Source: Microbacterium galbinum (lineage in GTDB: Bacteria; Actinomycetota; Actinomycetes; Actinomycetales; Microbacteriaceae). Taken from it: 64,000 bases of DNA. Numbering within the stretch: the stretch's first letter is position 1; the number at the start of each line of letters is the position of its first letter. This document shows positions 50,099 to 58,202 of this stretch, one piece after another. A program made the translations under genes and the position numbers. The notes under the pieces are model-generated. The model saw only the letters and a program-made list of their open reading frames with translations. It was not told the DNA's origin and made no database searches. The stretch is taken from positions 2,170,001 to 2,234,000 of the forward strand of contig NZ_JAHWXM010000001.1 in assembly GCF_023091225.1 (NCBI RefSeq), in the 5' to 3' direction.

Positions 50099-51709
50099 AT
50101 GAGCGAAACGCGAGCGATCGACGAAGCCCCTCTCTACTCCGCCGAGTTCCTGATGACGGCGCTGCCCGACTTCCTCGAAGAGGTCTGGCGTCGGGACTCA
50201 CGGCGGCCCGACGACCTTCTCGCCGCCGTCTCCGCGGTGGGCCTGACCGTCGATGACGACGCCCGTGTCGCCGCGGTACGGCCGGCTGCACCCTTCCGGT
50301 TCCGACTGGCGGAGGCGGGAGAGGCGACGCTCGAACGCAAGCTGAGGGCTGCCGTCACGAAGCGCCTGGGCAAGGCATCGGGCGACGACCGAGCCTGGAA
50401 CATCGGCCGCTTCCGTGCCGGACTGATCGCCTCGGCGACGCGCGTGGAGGTGCGCCTGTTCGCCGTGTACGCGGTGACCGAGATGCGTGCGGCGGCGGTC
50501 GAATGGCTCGAGGGAACGGATGCCGAGGACTGGGCGATCCGCCACCGCTTCATCGATGGCCGGTCGCCGTCGGAGCAGGCGGCCGACGCCTCGCGTGAGC
50601 ACTTCGTGCCCCGCTCGTACCTCGACCTCGACGACGAGGAGAGCCCGCGCGTCACGCTTCTCCTCCCGGCCACCACGCGTGCGCCCGGCTCCCGTGCGGC
50701 CGATGATGCGGGTCGTCTCGCCGACATCGAGAGCTACGTCACGGAGGCGCTCGGCCCCGCCACGGAAGAGGGGCGATGGGCGCGGGGCGCCCGCGAGTTC
50801 ACCCTTCGACCCGGCGCCCCGACGAGTCGACGCCCCTACGTCAACGCGGCGTTCTCCACGGTCGCCACGGCGGGCCCGGCGGGCCCGGCGGGCACGTCAG
50901 GCCCGGCGGCCACGGCCCCGGCGGCGGCCCCGGCGGCGAGCGACGCACCCCCGGCGACCGCGCCGGAGTCCGCCCGACCGAAGGCGCCGGAGTACTCCCC
51001 CGACCACCTGCTGACCGCGATCCCCGCTCTGATCGACGACCTCTGGCGACGGGAATCGCGCGACGCCGACGCGATCCTCGCGGCTTTCGAGGCGAACGGC
51101 CTGGCCGCCGACGACGTACGACCGGAGCTCTCGTCGCTGCATCCGTACGTCCATCTCGTCTTCACCGCCGAGCCGGATGCCGGCTTCGAGCGGCGTCTGC
51201 GCGCCGCGATCACGAAGCGGGTCGGCAAGCCGTCCGGCACCGACAAGCACTGGAATCTCGGGCACCTCACCGCCACGGTCACCGCCACGAACCGCAGTCT
51301 CGGCCTGCGTCTGTCGCCGGATTACTCGGCGATCGAGCTGCGCGACGCCGCGGCCGACTGGCTCCAGGGCGCGGAGGCCACCGCCTGGGCAACCCGCCAC
51401 CGCTACCTCGACGATCGCTCCCCGCTCGACAGGGCCGCCGATTCACCACCGCGCTTCTTCCCCTCGGCGGTGCGTGTGTACCTCGACGCGTCGCCCGGCC
51501 CGCGCGCAACGTTCTTCATGGCACCGGGCACGCGCGCCCCGGGCACCCGGCCGGACGATGACGACGCGCGCTTGGCGTCGGTGGAGCAGTACCTGACGGA
51601 GGCACTGGGACCGGCCGAGGGTCCGGGGCGCTGGGTGCGCGAGAACCGTGTCTTCACGATCCGCCGCATGCGCAGCCGCACCCGATCGATCGAGTTCAGA
51701 ACGCTCTGA
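50099..51709 (+). CDS. Internally duplicated protein of unknown function (536 aa)
   Basis: Two ~230-residue copies of one domain (about 13-240 and 298-525). Paired landmarks: LMTALPDFLEEVWRRDSR / LLTAIPALIDDLWRRESR; RLGKASGDDRAWNIG / RVGKPSGTDKHWNLG; AIRHRFIDGRSP / ATRHRYLDDRSP; YVTEALGPA / YLTEALGPA. A Gly/Pro/Ala linker (~262-290, GPAGPAGTSGPA) joins them. No membrane segment, signal or known catalytic motif is visible. TAGCCT (50084-50089) lies nine bases before the ATG with GGTGGGG between, so the transcript is probably leaderless or nearly so. The family is unknown to me. Confidence 0.75.
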   Translation: MSETRAIDEAPLYSAEFLMTALPDFLEEVWRRDSRRPDDLLAAVSAVGLTVDDDARVAAVRPAAPFRFRLAEAGEATLERKLRAAVTKRLGKASGDDRAWNIGRFRAGLIASATRVEVRLFAVYAVTEMRAAAVEWLEGTDAEDWAIRHRFIDGRSPSEQAADASREHFVPRSYLDLDDEESPRVTLLLPATTRAPGSRAADDAGRLADIESYVTEALGPATEEGRWARGAREFTLRPGAPTSRRPYVNAAFSTVATAGPAGPAGTSGPAATAPAAAPAASDAPPATAPESARPKAPEYSPDHLLTAIPALIDDLWRRESRDADAILAAFEANGLAADDVRPELSSLHPYVHLVFTAEPDAGFERRLRAAITKRVGKPSGTDKHWNLGHLTATVTATNRSLGLRLSPDYSAIELRDAAADWLQGAEATAWATRHRYLDDRSPLDRAADSPPRFFPSAVRVYLDASPGPRATFFMAPGTRAPGTRPDDDDARLASVEQYLTEALGPAEGPGRWVRENRVFTIRRMRSRTRSIEFRTL

Positions 51710-51733
51710 GCGGCGGGTGTCCGGCCCGACGGA

Positions 51734-52312
51734 TCAGCGGTCCGAGGGTGTGATCCGCCGCGTCAGCGCCGGCGGCAGCGGGTAGGCGCGCTCCGGGGGC
51801 AGCAGACGACGCGCGCGATCGGCCTGACCGCTCTGCACGAGCGTGGCGATCTTGCGGACGGTCGGCGTGAGGTCGTCGATCCCGAGCGTCCACTCGTCGG
51901 CGAGCGTGCGGATGAGCCCGCGACCCACGCCGACCTGGATGCTGTAGTGGTCGAGTGCCGCACCGCGGATCGAGCGCTCGGGGTCCCACTGCACGTGCAC
52001 GGCCGCGTCGGCGACGGCATCCGGATGCGACGTCGTCAGCACCGATCGCGAGAGGGCGGTCTCCCACCCCTCCCTGCTGAGGCGCACCGCCAGGATGCGT
52101 TGCTGGCCCGGCTTGCGCGCCCAGTTGCTGCGATGCATGAGCCAGAGGAACGACGGCTTGATCCACGTCATCCGCGTGAACGAGAAGGGGGTGACGAAGC
52201 GGCCGTTCGCGAGCGCCGCATCGGCGATCGCGTCGGAGTACGCCTGGTACATCACGATGCTGTCGGTGTCGTGATCGGCGCGGATGCCGTACATGCGCGG
52301 CGACTGAGCCAT
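51734..52312 (-). CDS. DUF4291 family protein (192 aa)
   Basis: Family landmarks: [59 protein letters not shown] and [12 protein letters not shown]. Biochemical activity is not established. ATG 52312 (MAQSPRMYG) was preferred over the upstream GTG, as purine-rich GGAGGGGAGCAGGG precedes it. It converges on the 536-aa gene with only 24 bases between the stops. Confidence 0.85.
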   Translation of the reverse strand: MAQSPRMYGIRADHDTDSIVMYQAYSDAIADAALANGRFVTPFSFTRMTWIKPSFLWLMHRSNWARKPGQQRILAVRLSREGWETALSRSVLTTSHPDAVADAAVHVQWDPERSIRGAALDHYSIQVGVGRGLIRTLADEWTLGIDDLTPTVRKIATLVQSGQADRARRLLPPERAYPLPPALTRRITPSDR

Positions 52313-52425
52313 CGGCCCTGCTCCCCTCCACGGCACGCCGAACGCGTGCTCCCCAGGAAGGAAGACGAGTCAGTGCCCGAAATGTGACGCGGATGCCGTG
52401 CACGACGACGCGAAGAGCCTGGGTC

Positions 52426-52443
52426 CCTGAGCCTGTCGAAGGG
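52426..52443. repeat. 18-bp intergenic repeat, copy 2
   Basis: CCTGAGCCTGTCGAAGGG, two mismatches to 11064-11081. It lies between the DUF4291 gene and the next operon's end. Confidence 0.5.
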
Positions 52444-52466
52444 TGCCGCCCGAGAAACCCGTCTCC

Positions 52467-53261
52467 TCACCGATCGGCGAAGACCTCGATGCGGTCGCCG
52501 CGCATGATCAGTTCGAGGCCGGTGCCGTCGCCGAAGCGGTCGCGCAGCGCCTGGGGCTGAGCGGACGTGACCTCGATCCGGATCACCGGCGGGAACGACC
52601 CGGCGTCGCACCCCCACGCCGCGATCTGGAAGCCTCCGGAGTCTCCGAGGAGCTCCTCCGTGTCGATCGCGACGATGCACATCGCGTCCGATTCATCGAA
52701 CGACAGCCACTCCACGCCGCGGGCGATCGTCAGACCGGCGAACTCCTCGAACAGCGCCGCGTCGGGCCCCTTCTCGCCGAACGACTCGGGCCACGAGGCA
52801 TCCGGGTCGACCGCGATCTCGGCCACCAAACGCGGGTCGGCCGACCGCACGGCCGCCGCGACGGCCGCGGATCCGAACGCGGCGAGCGCGATGCACGCCG
52901 CGCCCAGCCACAGCCAGGGTGCCGACGGCCGCGGCGTGAAGAGGGTGCGCAGGCGGGAGGGCGACGGATGCTCGGGCTCCGCGTTCTCGGCGTCGATCGC
53001 CGGCGGCTCACCGGTGCGAGGGAGTTCGCCGCTGCGGCCGAACTCATCGGGCGCAGCATCCGTCGCCGACTCCTCGACCGGCGGCGCGGGGGCGACCGAA
53101 ACGACGGGAACCTCACGAACCGGCGCCGTCACGACCAGCGCCGCCGGTGCCGCCTGCGCCTCGAGCGCGCGCAGCCGGGCGATCGCTGCGGGGTCGCCGT
53201 CGATGTCGGCATCCCGCCCGTAGGCCCGCGCACGCAGGGCCCGCAGCTCGTCATCGCTCAT
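52467..53261 (-). CDS. Membrane-anchored hypothetical protein (264 aa)
   Basis: Cytoplasmic N-terminal part (~1-115) with a short helical start (MSDDELRALRARAYGRDADI) and a Pro/Ala/Glu-rich stretch; one membrane helix at ~118-138 (WLGAACIALAAFGSAAVAAAV); then a ~125-residue exposed domain with two Cys (DAMCIVAID and AWGCDAGS) that may pair. The start overlaps the stop of the upstream membrane-protein gene (ATGA). Function unknown. Confidence 0.7.
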   Translation of the reverse strand: MSDDELRALRARAYGRDADIDGDPAAIARLRALEAQAAPAALVVTAPVREVPVVSVAPAPPVEESATDAAPDEFGRSGELPRTGEPPAIDAENAEPEHPSPSRLRTLFTPRPSAPWLWLGAACIALAAFGSAAVAAAVRSADPRLVAEIAVDPDASWPESFGEKGPDAALFEEFAGLTIARGVEWLSFDESDAMCIVAIDTEELLGDSGGFQIAAWGCDAGSFPPVIRIEVTSAQPQALRDRFGDGTGLELIMRGDRIEVFADR

Positions 53262-53905
53262 GCGTCGGCCCGTCCTCCGAGCACGACGACCGAGTCCGCG
53301 CGCGATCGGGCGGCCCGCAGGGCCACCGCCCCCAGCGCTCCGGTCGCGACGATCCGGGTGAGCAGGAGGACGTTGGCGACGAGCACGATCGCGTTCATGT
53401 CGGTCACCGTTCCCGAGAGCAGGAAGAGCTCCATGAGCGAGGCGAGCACGACCGCGGCGAGCACTGCCGCCGGGGTGTACCGCCACGGGTCGGGCAGGGT
53501 GCTGCGAGTGAAGCCCGCGACGACCACGCCGCTCAGCGCGATCTTGACGATCGCGTCGATGAACACGGGCGCCGAGGAGGACACGCCGAACACGGCGAGC
53601 AGCAGGGGCGGGCCGGCGACGATCCAGACGGCCAGAAGGCCCAGGGCGACGATCGCGCTCCTGCGCAACCCGACCGACGGATGCCTCACCCCGGCGATCG
53701 CCGCGGTGATCAACGCGAGACCGAACCCCGCCGACGTCGCCACGCTCAGTGCGCTGAGCACGCCCCCGTCGAGCGTGCCGGGCAGACTGCGATACGCGGC
53801 GAGCAGGGCCGTCAGCAGGAACAGCGCTCCCGAGGACACCCACCAGCGCGACCACCGCACCGGTGCACTCTCGACGGCGATCGGCGGGGTCTCCGGTCGG
53901 CTCAT
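53258..53905 (-). CDS. Six-helix membrane protein (215 aa), unknown
   Basis: Six hydrophobic segments with short loops (e.g. VSSGALFLLTALLAAYRSL, IVALGLLAVWIVAGPPLLL). No family motif recognised. Translationally coupled to the 264-aa gene downstream, so the two may form a membrane complex. Confidence 0.7.
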   Translation of the reverse strand: MSRPETPPIAVESAPVRWSRWWVSSGALFLLTALLAAYRSLPGTLDGGVLSALSVATSAGFGLALITAAIAGVRHPSVGLRRSAIVALGLLAVWIVAGPPLLLAVFGVSSSAPVFIDAIVKIALSGVVVAGFTRSTLPDPWRYTPAAVLAAVVLASLMELFLLSGTVTDMNAIVLVANVLLLTRIVATGALGAVALRAARSRADSVVVLGGRADA

Positions 53906-53970
53906 CGCCCATCACCGTCCTTGGTCATGTGTGTTCGCAGCTCTCTCCCGAGCGTACCGACGCGCTCGAC

Positions 53971-54010
53971 CTGCGGCGCCCCTCAGAACCCTGCGGCGCC
54001 TCTCAGAACC
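53971..54010. repeat. 20-bp tandem repeat at an aldo/keto reductase stop
   Basis: Two 20-base units (53971-53990, 53991-54010; one mismatch). The reductase stop (54003-54005, minus strand) is in the second unit and an analogous TCA occurs in the first. Confidence 0.8.
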
Positions 54011-54992
54011 CCTCGGCCTCGCGGGGCGTGTAGGCGCTTTCGAGCGCGTCGATCTCGGCGGGTTCGAGACGGATGCCGACAGCCGCGACCGCGTCGTCGA
54101 TGTGGGCCGCACGGGTGGCGCCGACGATGGGCGCGGTGACCGCCGACTGCTGCGCGACCCAGGCAAGGGCGATCTGCGCGCGGGAGACGCCCCGATCGGA
54201 TGCCACACGGGCGACGGCCTCGACGATCGACCGGTTGGACTCCTCTTCGCGGTGGTAGAGCGTCGCGCCGAAGGCATCCTTCCCCGTGCGATTCGTCGTC
54301 TCGTCCCAGTCGCGGGTCAGGCGGCCCCGCGCGAGCGGCGACCACGGCAGCACCCCGACGCCGGAGTCGAGGCAGAACGGATGCATCTCCCGCTCCTCCT
54401 CACGCTGCAGCAGGTTGTACTGGTCCTGCATCGACACGAACGGGGTCCACCCGTTCTGCACGGCGACATGCTGCGCCTTCGCGAACTGCCACGCCCACAT
54501 CGACGAGGCGCCGATGTACCGCGCCTTGCCCGAGCGCACGATGTCGTGCAGCGCCTCCATCGTCTCCTCGATCGGCACCTCGGGGTCCCACCGGTGGATC
54601 TGGTACAGGTCGACGTAGTCGGTGCCGAGGCGCCGCAGGCTCGCGTCGATGCCCGAAAGGATGTGCCCGCGGCTGAGGCCGGCCTGGTTCGCGCCGGGTC
54701 CCATGCGCCCGTGCACCTTGGTGGCGAGCACGATCTCGTCGCGGCGGGCGAAGTCGGCGAGCGCACGGCCGACGAACTCCTCGCTCGTGCCGTCGGAGTA
54801 GACGTCAGCGGTGTCGAACGTCGTGATCCCCGCTTCGAGGGCCTGCCGGATGAGGGGTCGGCTCGACTCCTCATCGAGCGACCAGCCGTGCGCGCCGCGA
54901 TCCGGGGCGCCGAAGCTCATGCATCCGAGCACGACGGGCGAGATGCGCAGCCCCGATCGTCCGAGTCGTACGTGGTCACCGGGCTCGATCAT
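54003..54992 (-). CDS. Aldo/keto reductase (329 aa)
   Basis: NADPH-dependent carbonyl reductase of the AKR superfamily (YajO/AKR9-11-like). Tetrad residues: Asp and Tyr in FDTADVYSDG, Lys in VLATKVHGR, His in DLYQIHRWD. N-terminal VVLGCMSFGAP and C-terminal ALAWVAQQSAVTAPIVGA are typical. Length is normal. Substrate not predictable; context gives no pathway. Confidence 0.92.
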   Translation of the reverse strand: MIEPGDHVRLGRSGLRISPVVLGCMSFGAPDRGAHGWSLDEESSRPLIRQALEAGITTFDTADVYSDGTSEEFVGRALADFARRDEIVLATKVHGRMGPGANQAGLSRGHILSGIDASLRRLGTDYVDLYQIHRWDPEVPIEETMEALHDIVRSGKARYIGASSMWAWQFAKAQHVAVQNGWTPFVSMQDQYNLLQREEEREMHPFCLDSGVGVLPWSPLARGRLTRDWDETTNRTGKDAFGATLYHREEESNRSIVEAVARVASDRGVSRAQIALAWVAQQSAVTAPIVGATRAAHIDDAVAAVGIRLEPAEIDALESAYTPREAEGF

Positions 54993-55036
54993 GAGTTCTT
55001 CCTTCTCGTGGGTGTTCGACGGATGCCGGACGGCGA

Positions 55037-55834
55037 CTACTCGATCTGTCCGATCGGCTCGCGCTTCTCGGCCTGGAACTGGTCCTCAGCGCGACCGCGC
55101 GCCCAGTACGCCGAGATCGAGAGCGACTCGCGGGGCACCTCGCGCTGCTTCAGCAGGGCGCGCACCTCCTTGATCGTGCCGCGCTCCCCGTGGGCGAAGA
55201 CCCCGGGGGTGCCGTCGGCCCAGGGCAGGTCGGCGAGGGCGGTGAGCAGTTCATCGTCGGTGGCGGTCCAGCGCACGCTCACGCCGGAGGGCGCCGCGGG
55301 CAGCACCCGGTCCGACGGGTCGGCGACCGTCAGGATCACGTGGCCGACGGCATCCGATTCCATCGCTTCGATCGCCGAGGAGATCGCCGGCAGCGCCGTG
55401 TGGTCGCCGACGAGAAGATGCCAGGGCGTCGACGGCTCGGGCCGATACCCGCCCCCGGCACCGCTCACGACGAGGGTGTCGCCCGGCTGCGCCCGGCGGG
55501 CCCACGGACCCGCGACGCCCTCGTCACCGTGCACGACGAAGTCGATCACGATCAGGCGCGCCTCGGGGTCGGCCGAACGGACCGTGTAGGTGCGCCGCGT
55601 CGGGAGCTTCTCGGGGCTCTCCTCGCGCAGCTGCGCCAGATCGTACGGCGGCACGAGGCCGTGACGGGGGTCGGCGAAGAGGATCTTCACGTACTTGTCG
55701 GTGTAGACGTTGTCGGTGAAGTCCGAGTAGCCGTCGCCGCCGGCCGTGATGCGGATCAGATCGGGACTGACCTGCTCGACCTCCTGCACGGTGAGAACTG
55801 CTTGTGCGGGTGGCTTACGAGGCTGGTCGGTCAT
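55037..55834 (-). CDS. Siderophore-interacting protein, FAD-binding ferric reductase type (265 aa)
   Basis: Releases iron from imported ferric siderophores by flavin-dependent reduction. FAD-binding signature RRTYTVR at ~80-86, preceded by DKYVKILFADP; the C-terminal SIP domain contains GDHTALPAIS, the Trp-rich GVSVRWTA and a FAHGERGTIKEVR region. GGGAG lies six bases before ATG 55834. Monocistronic; no siderophore transporter is adjacent. Confidence 0.9.
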   Translation of the reverse strand: MTDQPRKPPAQAVLTVQEVEQVSPDLIRITAGGDGYSDFTDNVYTDKYVKILFADPRHGLVPPYDLAQLREESPEKLPTRRTYTVRSADPEARLIVIDFVVHGDEGVAGPWARRAQPGDTLVVSGAGGGYRPEPSTPWHLLVGDHTALPAISSAIEAMESDAVGHVILTVADPSDRVLPAAPSGVSVRWTATDDELLTALADLPWADGTPGVFAHGERGTIKEVRALLKQREVPRESLSISAYWARGRAEDQFQAEKREPIGQIE

Positions 55835-55914
55835 CTGCATCTCCCGAGGTGTCGAACGTTCCCTCCAGTCTGCCCGGGATGCGAGGGCTGAGGGCGCCCT
55901 GACATGATGAGCGG

Positions 55915-56436
55915 GTGATCTTCCAGCCCCGACGCGGTGTGATGGCGGGCGCGGTCCTCCTGGCCGCAGCCGTCGTGCTGAGCGCATGCGCGGCCACGCC
56001 CTCGCCCGCAGCCCCGTCGGATGCCCCGGCCATCGAGACACCGATCACGGCCTCCCCTCTCCCGAGCGCAACGCCGTCCGGCGACCTCGGCCCGGTCGAG
56101 AGCTTCCTCGCCTGGCTCGAAGCCTCGCGCGCCCCCGACGCCGAAGCGGCGTGCGCCGGTCTCTCCCCCGAACTCGCCGCGCGCATGATCGCCGAACTCA
56201 ACGGCAGCGGCGCGTTCGCGGTGAGCACCTGCGCCGAGATGATCACCGCCACCGCCGACCTGTATCGCGCGACCGCGCAGAGCAGCGAGGTCGATGTGAC
56301 GATCCAGGAGCAGACAGAGAACGACGCCACCCTCTTCGTGACCTACCTCGCCTCCGGCGATTGCGGCACGGTCGTCATGACGCGCGAGGTGACCGGTTGG
56401 ATCATCACCGAGAGATCCGAGGAGTGTGCCGTCTGA
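55915..56436 (+). CDS. Lipoprotein, unknown (173 aa)
   Basis: Lipobox VVLSACAAT with the Cys at ~25, a Pro/Ser/Thr-rich spacer and a ~110-residue domain with four further Cys (EAACAGL, STCAEM, SGDCGT, EECAV) that can form two disulfides; its small alpha+beta look resembles NTF2-like lipoproteins. GTG start after GATGAGCGG; CATGAT lies six bases upstream. It diverges from the SIP gene. The stop falls in the first unit of a 15-bp repeat array. Confidence 0.7.
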   Translation: MIFQPRRGVMAGAVLLAAAVVLSACAATPSPAAPSDAPAIETPITASPLPSATPSGDLGPVESFLAWLEASRAPDAEAACAGLSPELAARMIAELNGSGAFAVSTCAEMITATADLYRATAQSSEVDVTIQEQTENDATLFVTYLASGDCGTVVMTREVTGWIITERSEECAV

Positions 56437-56491
56437 TCCGTTCGCGCTGATCCGTTCGCGGCTGATCCATTCGCGGCTGATCCGTTCGCGG
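56433..56491. repeat. 14-15 bp tandem repeat spanning a lipoprotein gene stop
   Basis: Four units of CTGATCCGTTCGCGG (first unit one base short, third with one substitution). The first contains the lipoprotein TGA; the array ends one base before the SDR gene stop. Confidence 0.85.
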
Positions 56492-56492
56492 C

Positions 56493-57284
56493 TCACAGCA
56501 TCGCGGTGAGCACGCCTCCGTCGGCGCGGAGGGCGGCACCGTTGGTCGCCGAGGCGACGGGGCTCGCGAGGTACGTGACGAGGCTCGCGATCTCGGTCGG
56601 TTCGAGGAATCGCTCGAGCAGCGTCGTGGCGTTCTGGCCGATGATCGCCTGCTTCATGGCGTCGGCGGGCAGCGACTGCGCTTCGGCCACCGCCGCCACG
56701 GTCGCGGCCACCCCGTCGGAGTACGTGGGTCCGCCGAGCACCGTGTTCACGGTGACCTCGGTGCCGCGGGTGAGCTTGGCGAGGCCGTTGGTGAGGGCGA
56801 TCATCGCCGCCTTGGTCACGCCGTAGTGCACCATGTCGGCGGGAACGTTCACGCCGGACTCGCTGCTGATCGAGACGATGCGCCCCCACCCGCGATCGAG
56901 CATGCCCCCGAGAACCTGCCGCGACAGGCGCACGGCGCTCATGAGGTTCACGTCGAGGTAGCGCGACCACTCGTCGTCGGAGGTCGCCGAGAAGTCGGCC
57001 AGGCCGAACAGTCCGACGTTGTTGACGAGGATGTCGACGTCGCCGAGATCGGCGAGAAGGCGCGCGACCTCGTCGGGCTTCGCGAAGTCGGCGACGAGAC
57101 CGTTCGGGTGGGATTCCGGATGCTCCGCCCCGAGCCGCGCGACGGCGCTGTCGAGGCGCTCGGCGTTGCGACCGTTGAGCGTCACCTGCACGCCCTCCGC
57201 GGCGAGCGCTGCGGCGATGGCGTAGCCGATCCCCTGGGTCGAGCCGCTGACGAATGCCTTCCTGCCTGCGAGTCGCAGATCCAT
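56493..57284 (-). CDS. SDR family oxidoreductase (263 aa)
   Basis: Short-chain dehydrogenase: cofactor loop SGSTQGIG (14-21), NNVG, catalytic Ser in SISSES, Tyr-Lys in YGVTKAA. It is divergent from a marR gene with two matching palindromes between them (57300-57347), so it is almost certainly that regulator's target. Minus-strand promoter: TTGCTT, 17 bases, TACCGT (57317-57322). AAGGA lies upstream of the ATG. Confidence 0.92.
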   Translation of the reverse strand: MDLRLAGRKAFVSGSTQGIGYAIAAALAAEGVQVTLNGRNAERLDSAVARLGAEHPESHPNGLVADFAKPDEVARLLADLGDVDILVNNVGLFGLADFSATSDDEWSRYLDVNLMSAVRLSRQVLGGMLDRGWGRIVSISSESGVNVPADMVHYGVTKAAMIALTNGLAKLTRGTEVTVNTVLGGPTYSDGVAATVAAVAEAQSLPADAMKQAIIGQNATTLLERFLEPTEIASLVTYLASPVASATNGAALRADGGVLTAML

Positions 57285-57299
57285 GTTCGATGTCCTTTC

Positions 57300-57315
57300 A
57301 CTTGCTTGAGCAAGT
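57300..57315. promoter_or_regulatory. MarR operator 1
   Basis: ACTTGCTTGAGCAAGT: 6-bp arms ACTTGC/GCAAGT around TTGA. It lies at the transcription start region of the SDR gene. Confidence 0.8.
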
Positions 57316-57331
57316 CACGGTACAGACTTTC

Positions 57332-57347
57332 ACTTGCTCAAGCAAGT
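57332..57347. promoter_or_regulatory. MarR operator 2
   Basis: ACTTGCTCAAGCAAGT, the exact reverse complement of operator 1, 32 bp centre-to-centre (about three helical turns). It overlaps the -35 regions of both genes. Confidence 0.8.
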
Positions 57348-57357
57348 CAATTCGGGA

Positions 57358-57363
57358 TACCCT
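57358..57363 (+). promoter_or_regulatory. Leaderless -10 element of marR
   Basis: TACCCT, then six bases, then ATG 57370; a TTGCTC -35-like sequence lies within operator 2, about 18 bases upstream. Confidence 0.65.
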
Positions 57364-57369
57364 GGGGCC

Positions 57370-57855
57370 ATGCCGAACACGAACGCCGACCACGGCCTGA
57401 GCTCCGACGAGCTCGCGATCTGGGCCCCGCTCGCCACCCTGCTCGAGCGCCTGCCCACCGCCCTCGACGCGCAGCTGCAGCGCGACAGCGGGCTCACGCA
57501 CTTCGAGCACGGCATCCTCTTCGCCCTGCGCAGCGCCCCCGAGCGCACCCTGCGTCTCAGCGTCCTCGCCGCCTACGCGAGCTGCACGCTGTCGCGCCTG
57601 TCGCGCGCGGTCTCCCGACTCGAGACGAAGGGGTGGGTGCGTCGCGAGATCGACCCGAGCGACGGACGCTTCACCCTCGGCATCCTCACCGACGCCGGCG
57701 CGCAGGTGGTCGCCGAGTCGACCCCCGCCCACCACGCGCTCATCCGCAACCTCGTGTTCGACACCCTCACGGATGCCCAGGCGCGGCAGCTGGGGGTCAT
57801 CAGTCGGAAGGTGGCGGAGGCCGCGGGGCCGGGCGGTGTGTGGAGTCCGGCGTGA
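57370..57855 (+). CDS. MarR-type transcriptional regulator (161 aa)
   Basis: Winged helix-turn-helix: LRLSVLAAYASCTLSRLSRAVSRL with the wing WVRREIDPSDGRFTLGILTDAG. ATG 57370 is favoured over the upstream in-frame ATG at 57334 because that one lies inside operator 2 and upstream of the -10; the -10 hexamer lies six bases before 57370. The second operator overlaps its promoter, so it is likely autorepressed together with the divergent SDR gene. Confidence 0.9.
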   Translation: MPNTNADHGLSSDELAIWAPLATLLERLPTALDAQLQRDSGLTHFEHGILFALRSAPERTLRLSVLAAYASCTLSRLSRAVSRLETKGWVRREIDPSDGRFTLGILTDAGAQVVAESTPAHHALIRNLVFDTLTDAQARQLGVISRKVAEAAGPGGVWSPA

Positions 57856-57898
57856 AACGACGCGAAGCCGCATATACGGCCGGACTTCTCCGCACGCG

Positions 57899-57931
57899 AA
57901 AGGCCCGGTTCCACAAAGGAACCGGGCCTTT
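57899..57931. terminator. Bidirectional stem-loop terminator between marR and tRNA-Leu
   Basis: Perfect 14-bp inverted repeat AAAGGCCCGGTTCC / GGAACCGGGCCTTT with loop ACAAA; A-run and T-run at the ends make it work in both directions. Confidence 0.9.
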
Positions 57932-57941
57932 CAACTCGCTG

Positions 57942-58024
57942 TGCGCGAGGGGGGACTCGAACCCCCACGCCCGCAAGGACACTGGCACCTGAAGCCAGCG
58001 CGTCTACCATTCCGCCACTCGCGC
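57942..58024 (-). tRNA. tRNA-Leu(CAG)
   Basis: Acceptor arms GCGCGAG/CTCGCGC, D-arm GCGGAATGGTAGACGCGC, anticodon arm CTGGC-TTCAGGT-GCCAG with anticodon CAG, a long type II variable arm, and T-arm GGGGGTTCGAGTCCCCC. Discriminator A; CCA is not encoded. A tRNA-Leu also sits beside the pknA/pknB cluster in Mycobacterium (recalled). Confidence 0.95.
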
Positions 58025-58202
58025 GAGTGTCTCGTTCCGAAGAACTCAACCTCGTAAGGCTATCACGCGTCGCGACCCCACGAGAAACTCCCCCCATACC
58101 CCAGAAAACCCCGGAAATCCGCGACTCCGAGCCCGTCGCGGGGCGGATCTTCAGCACACCTGGCTACGATGTCCCTACCAGTTGGCATGCCAGAGGAGCC
58201 CA

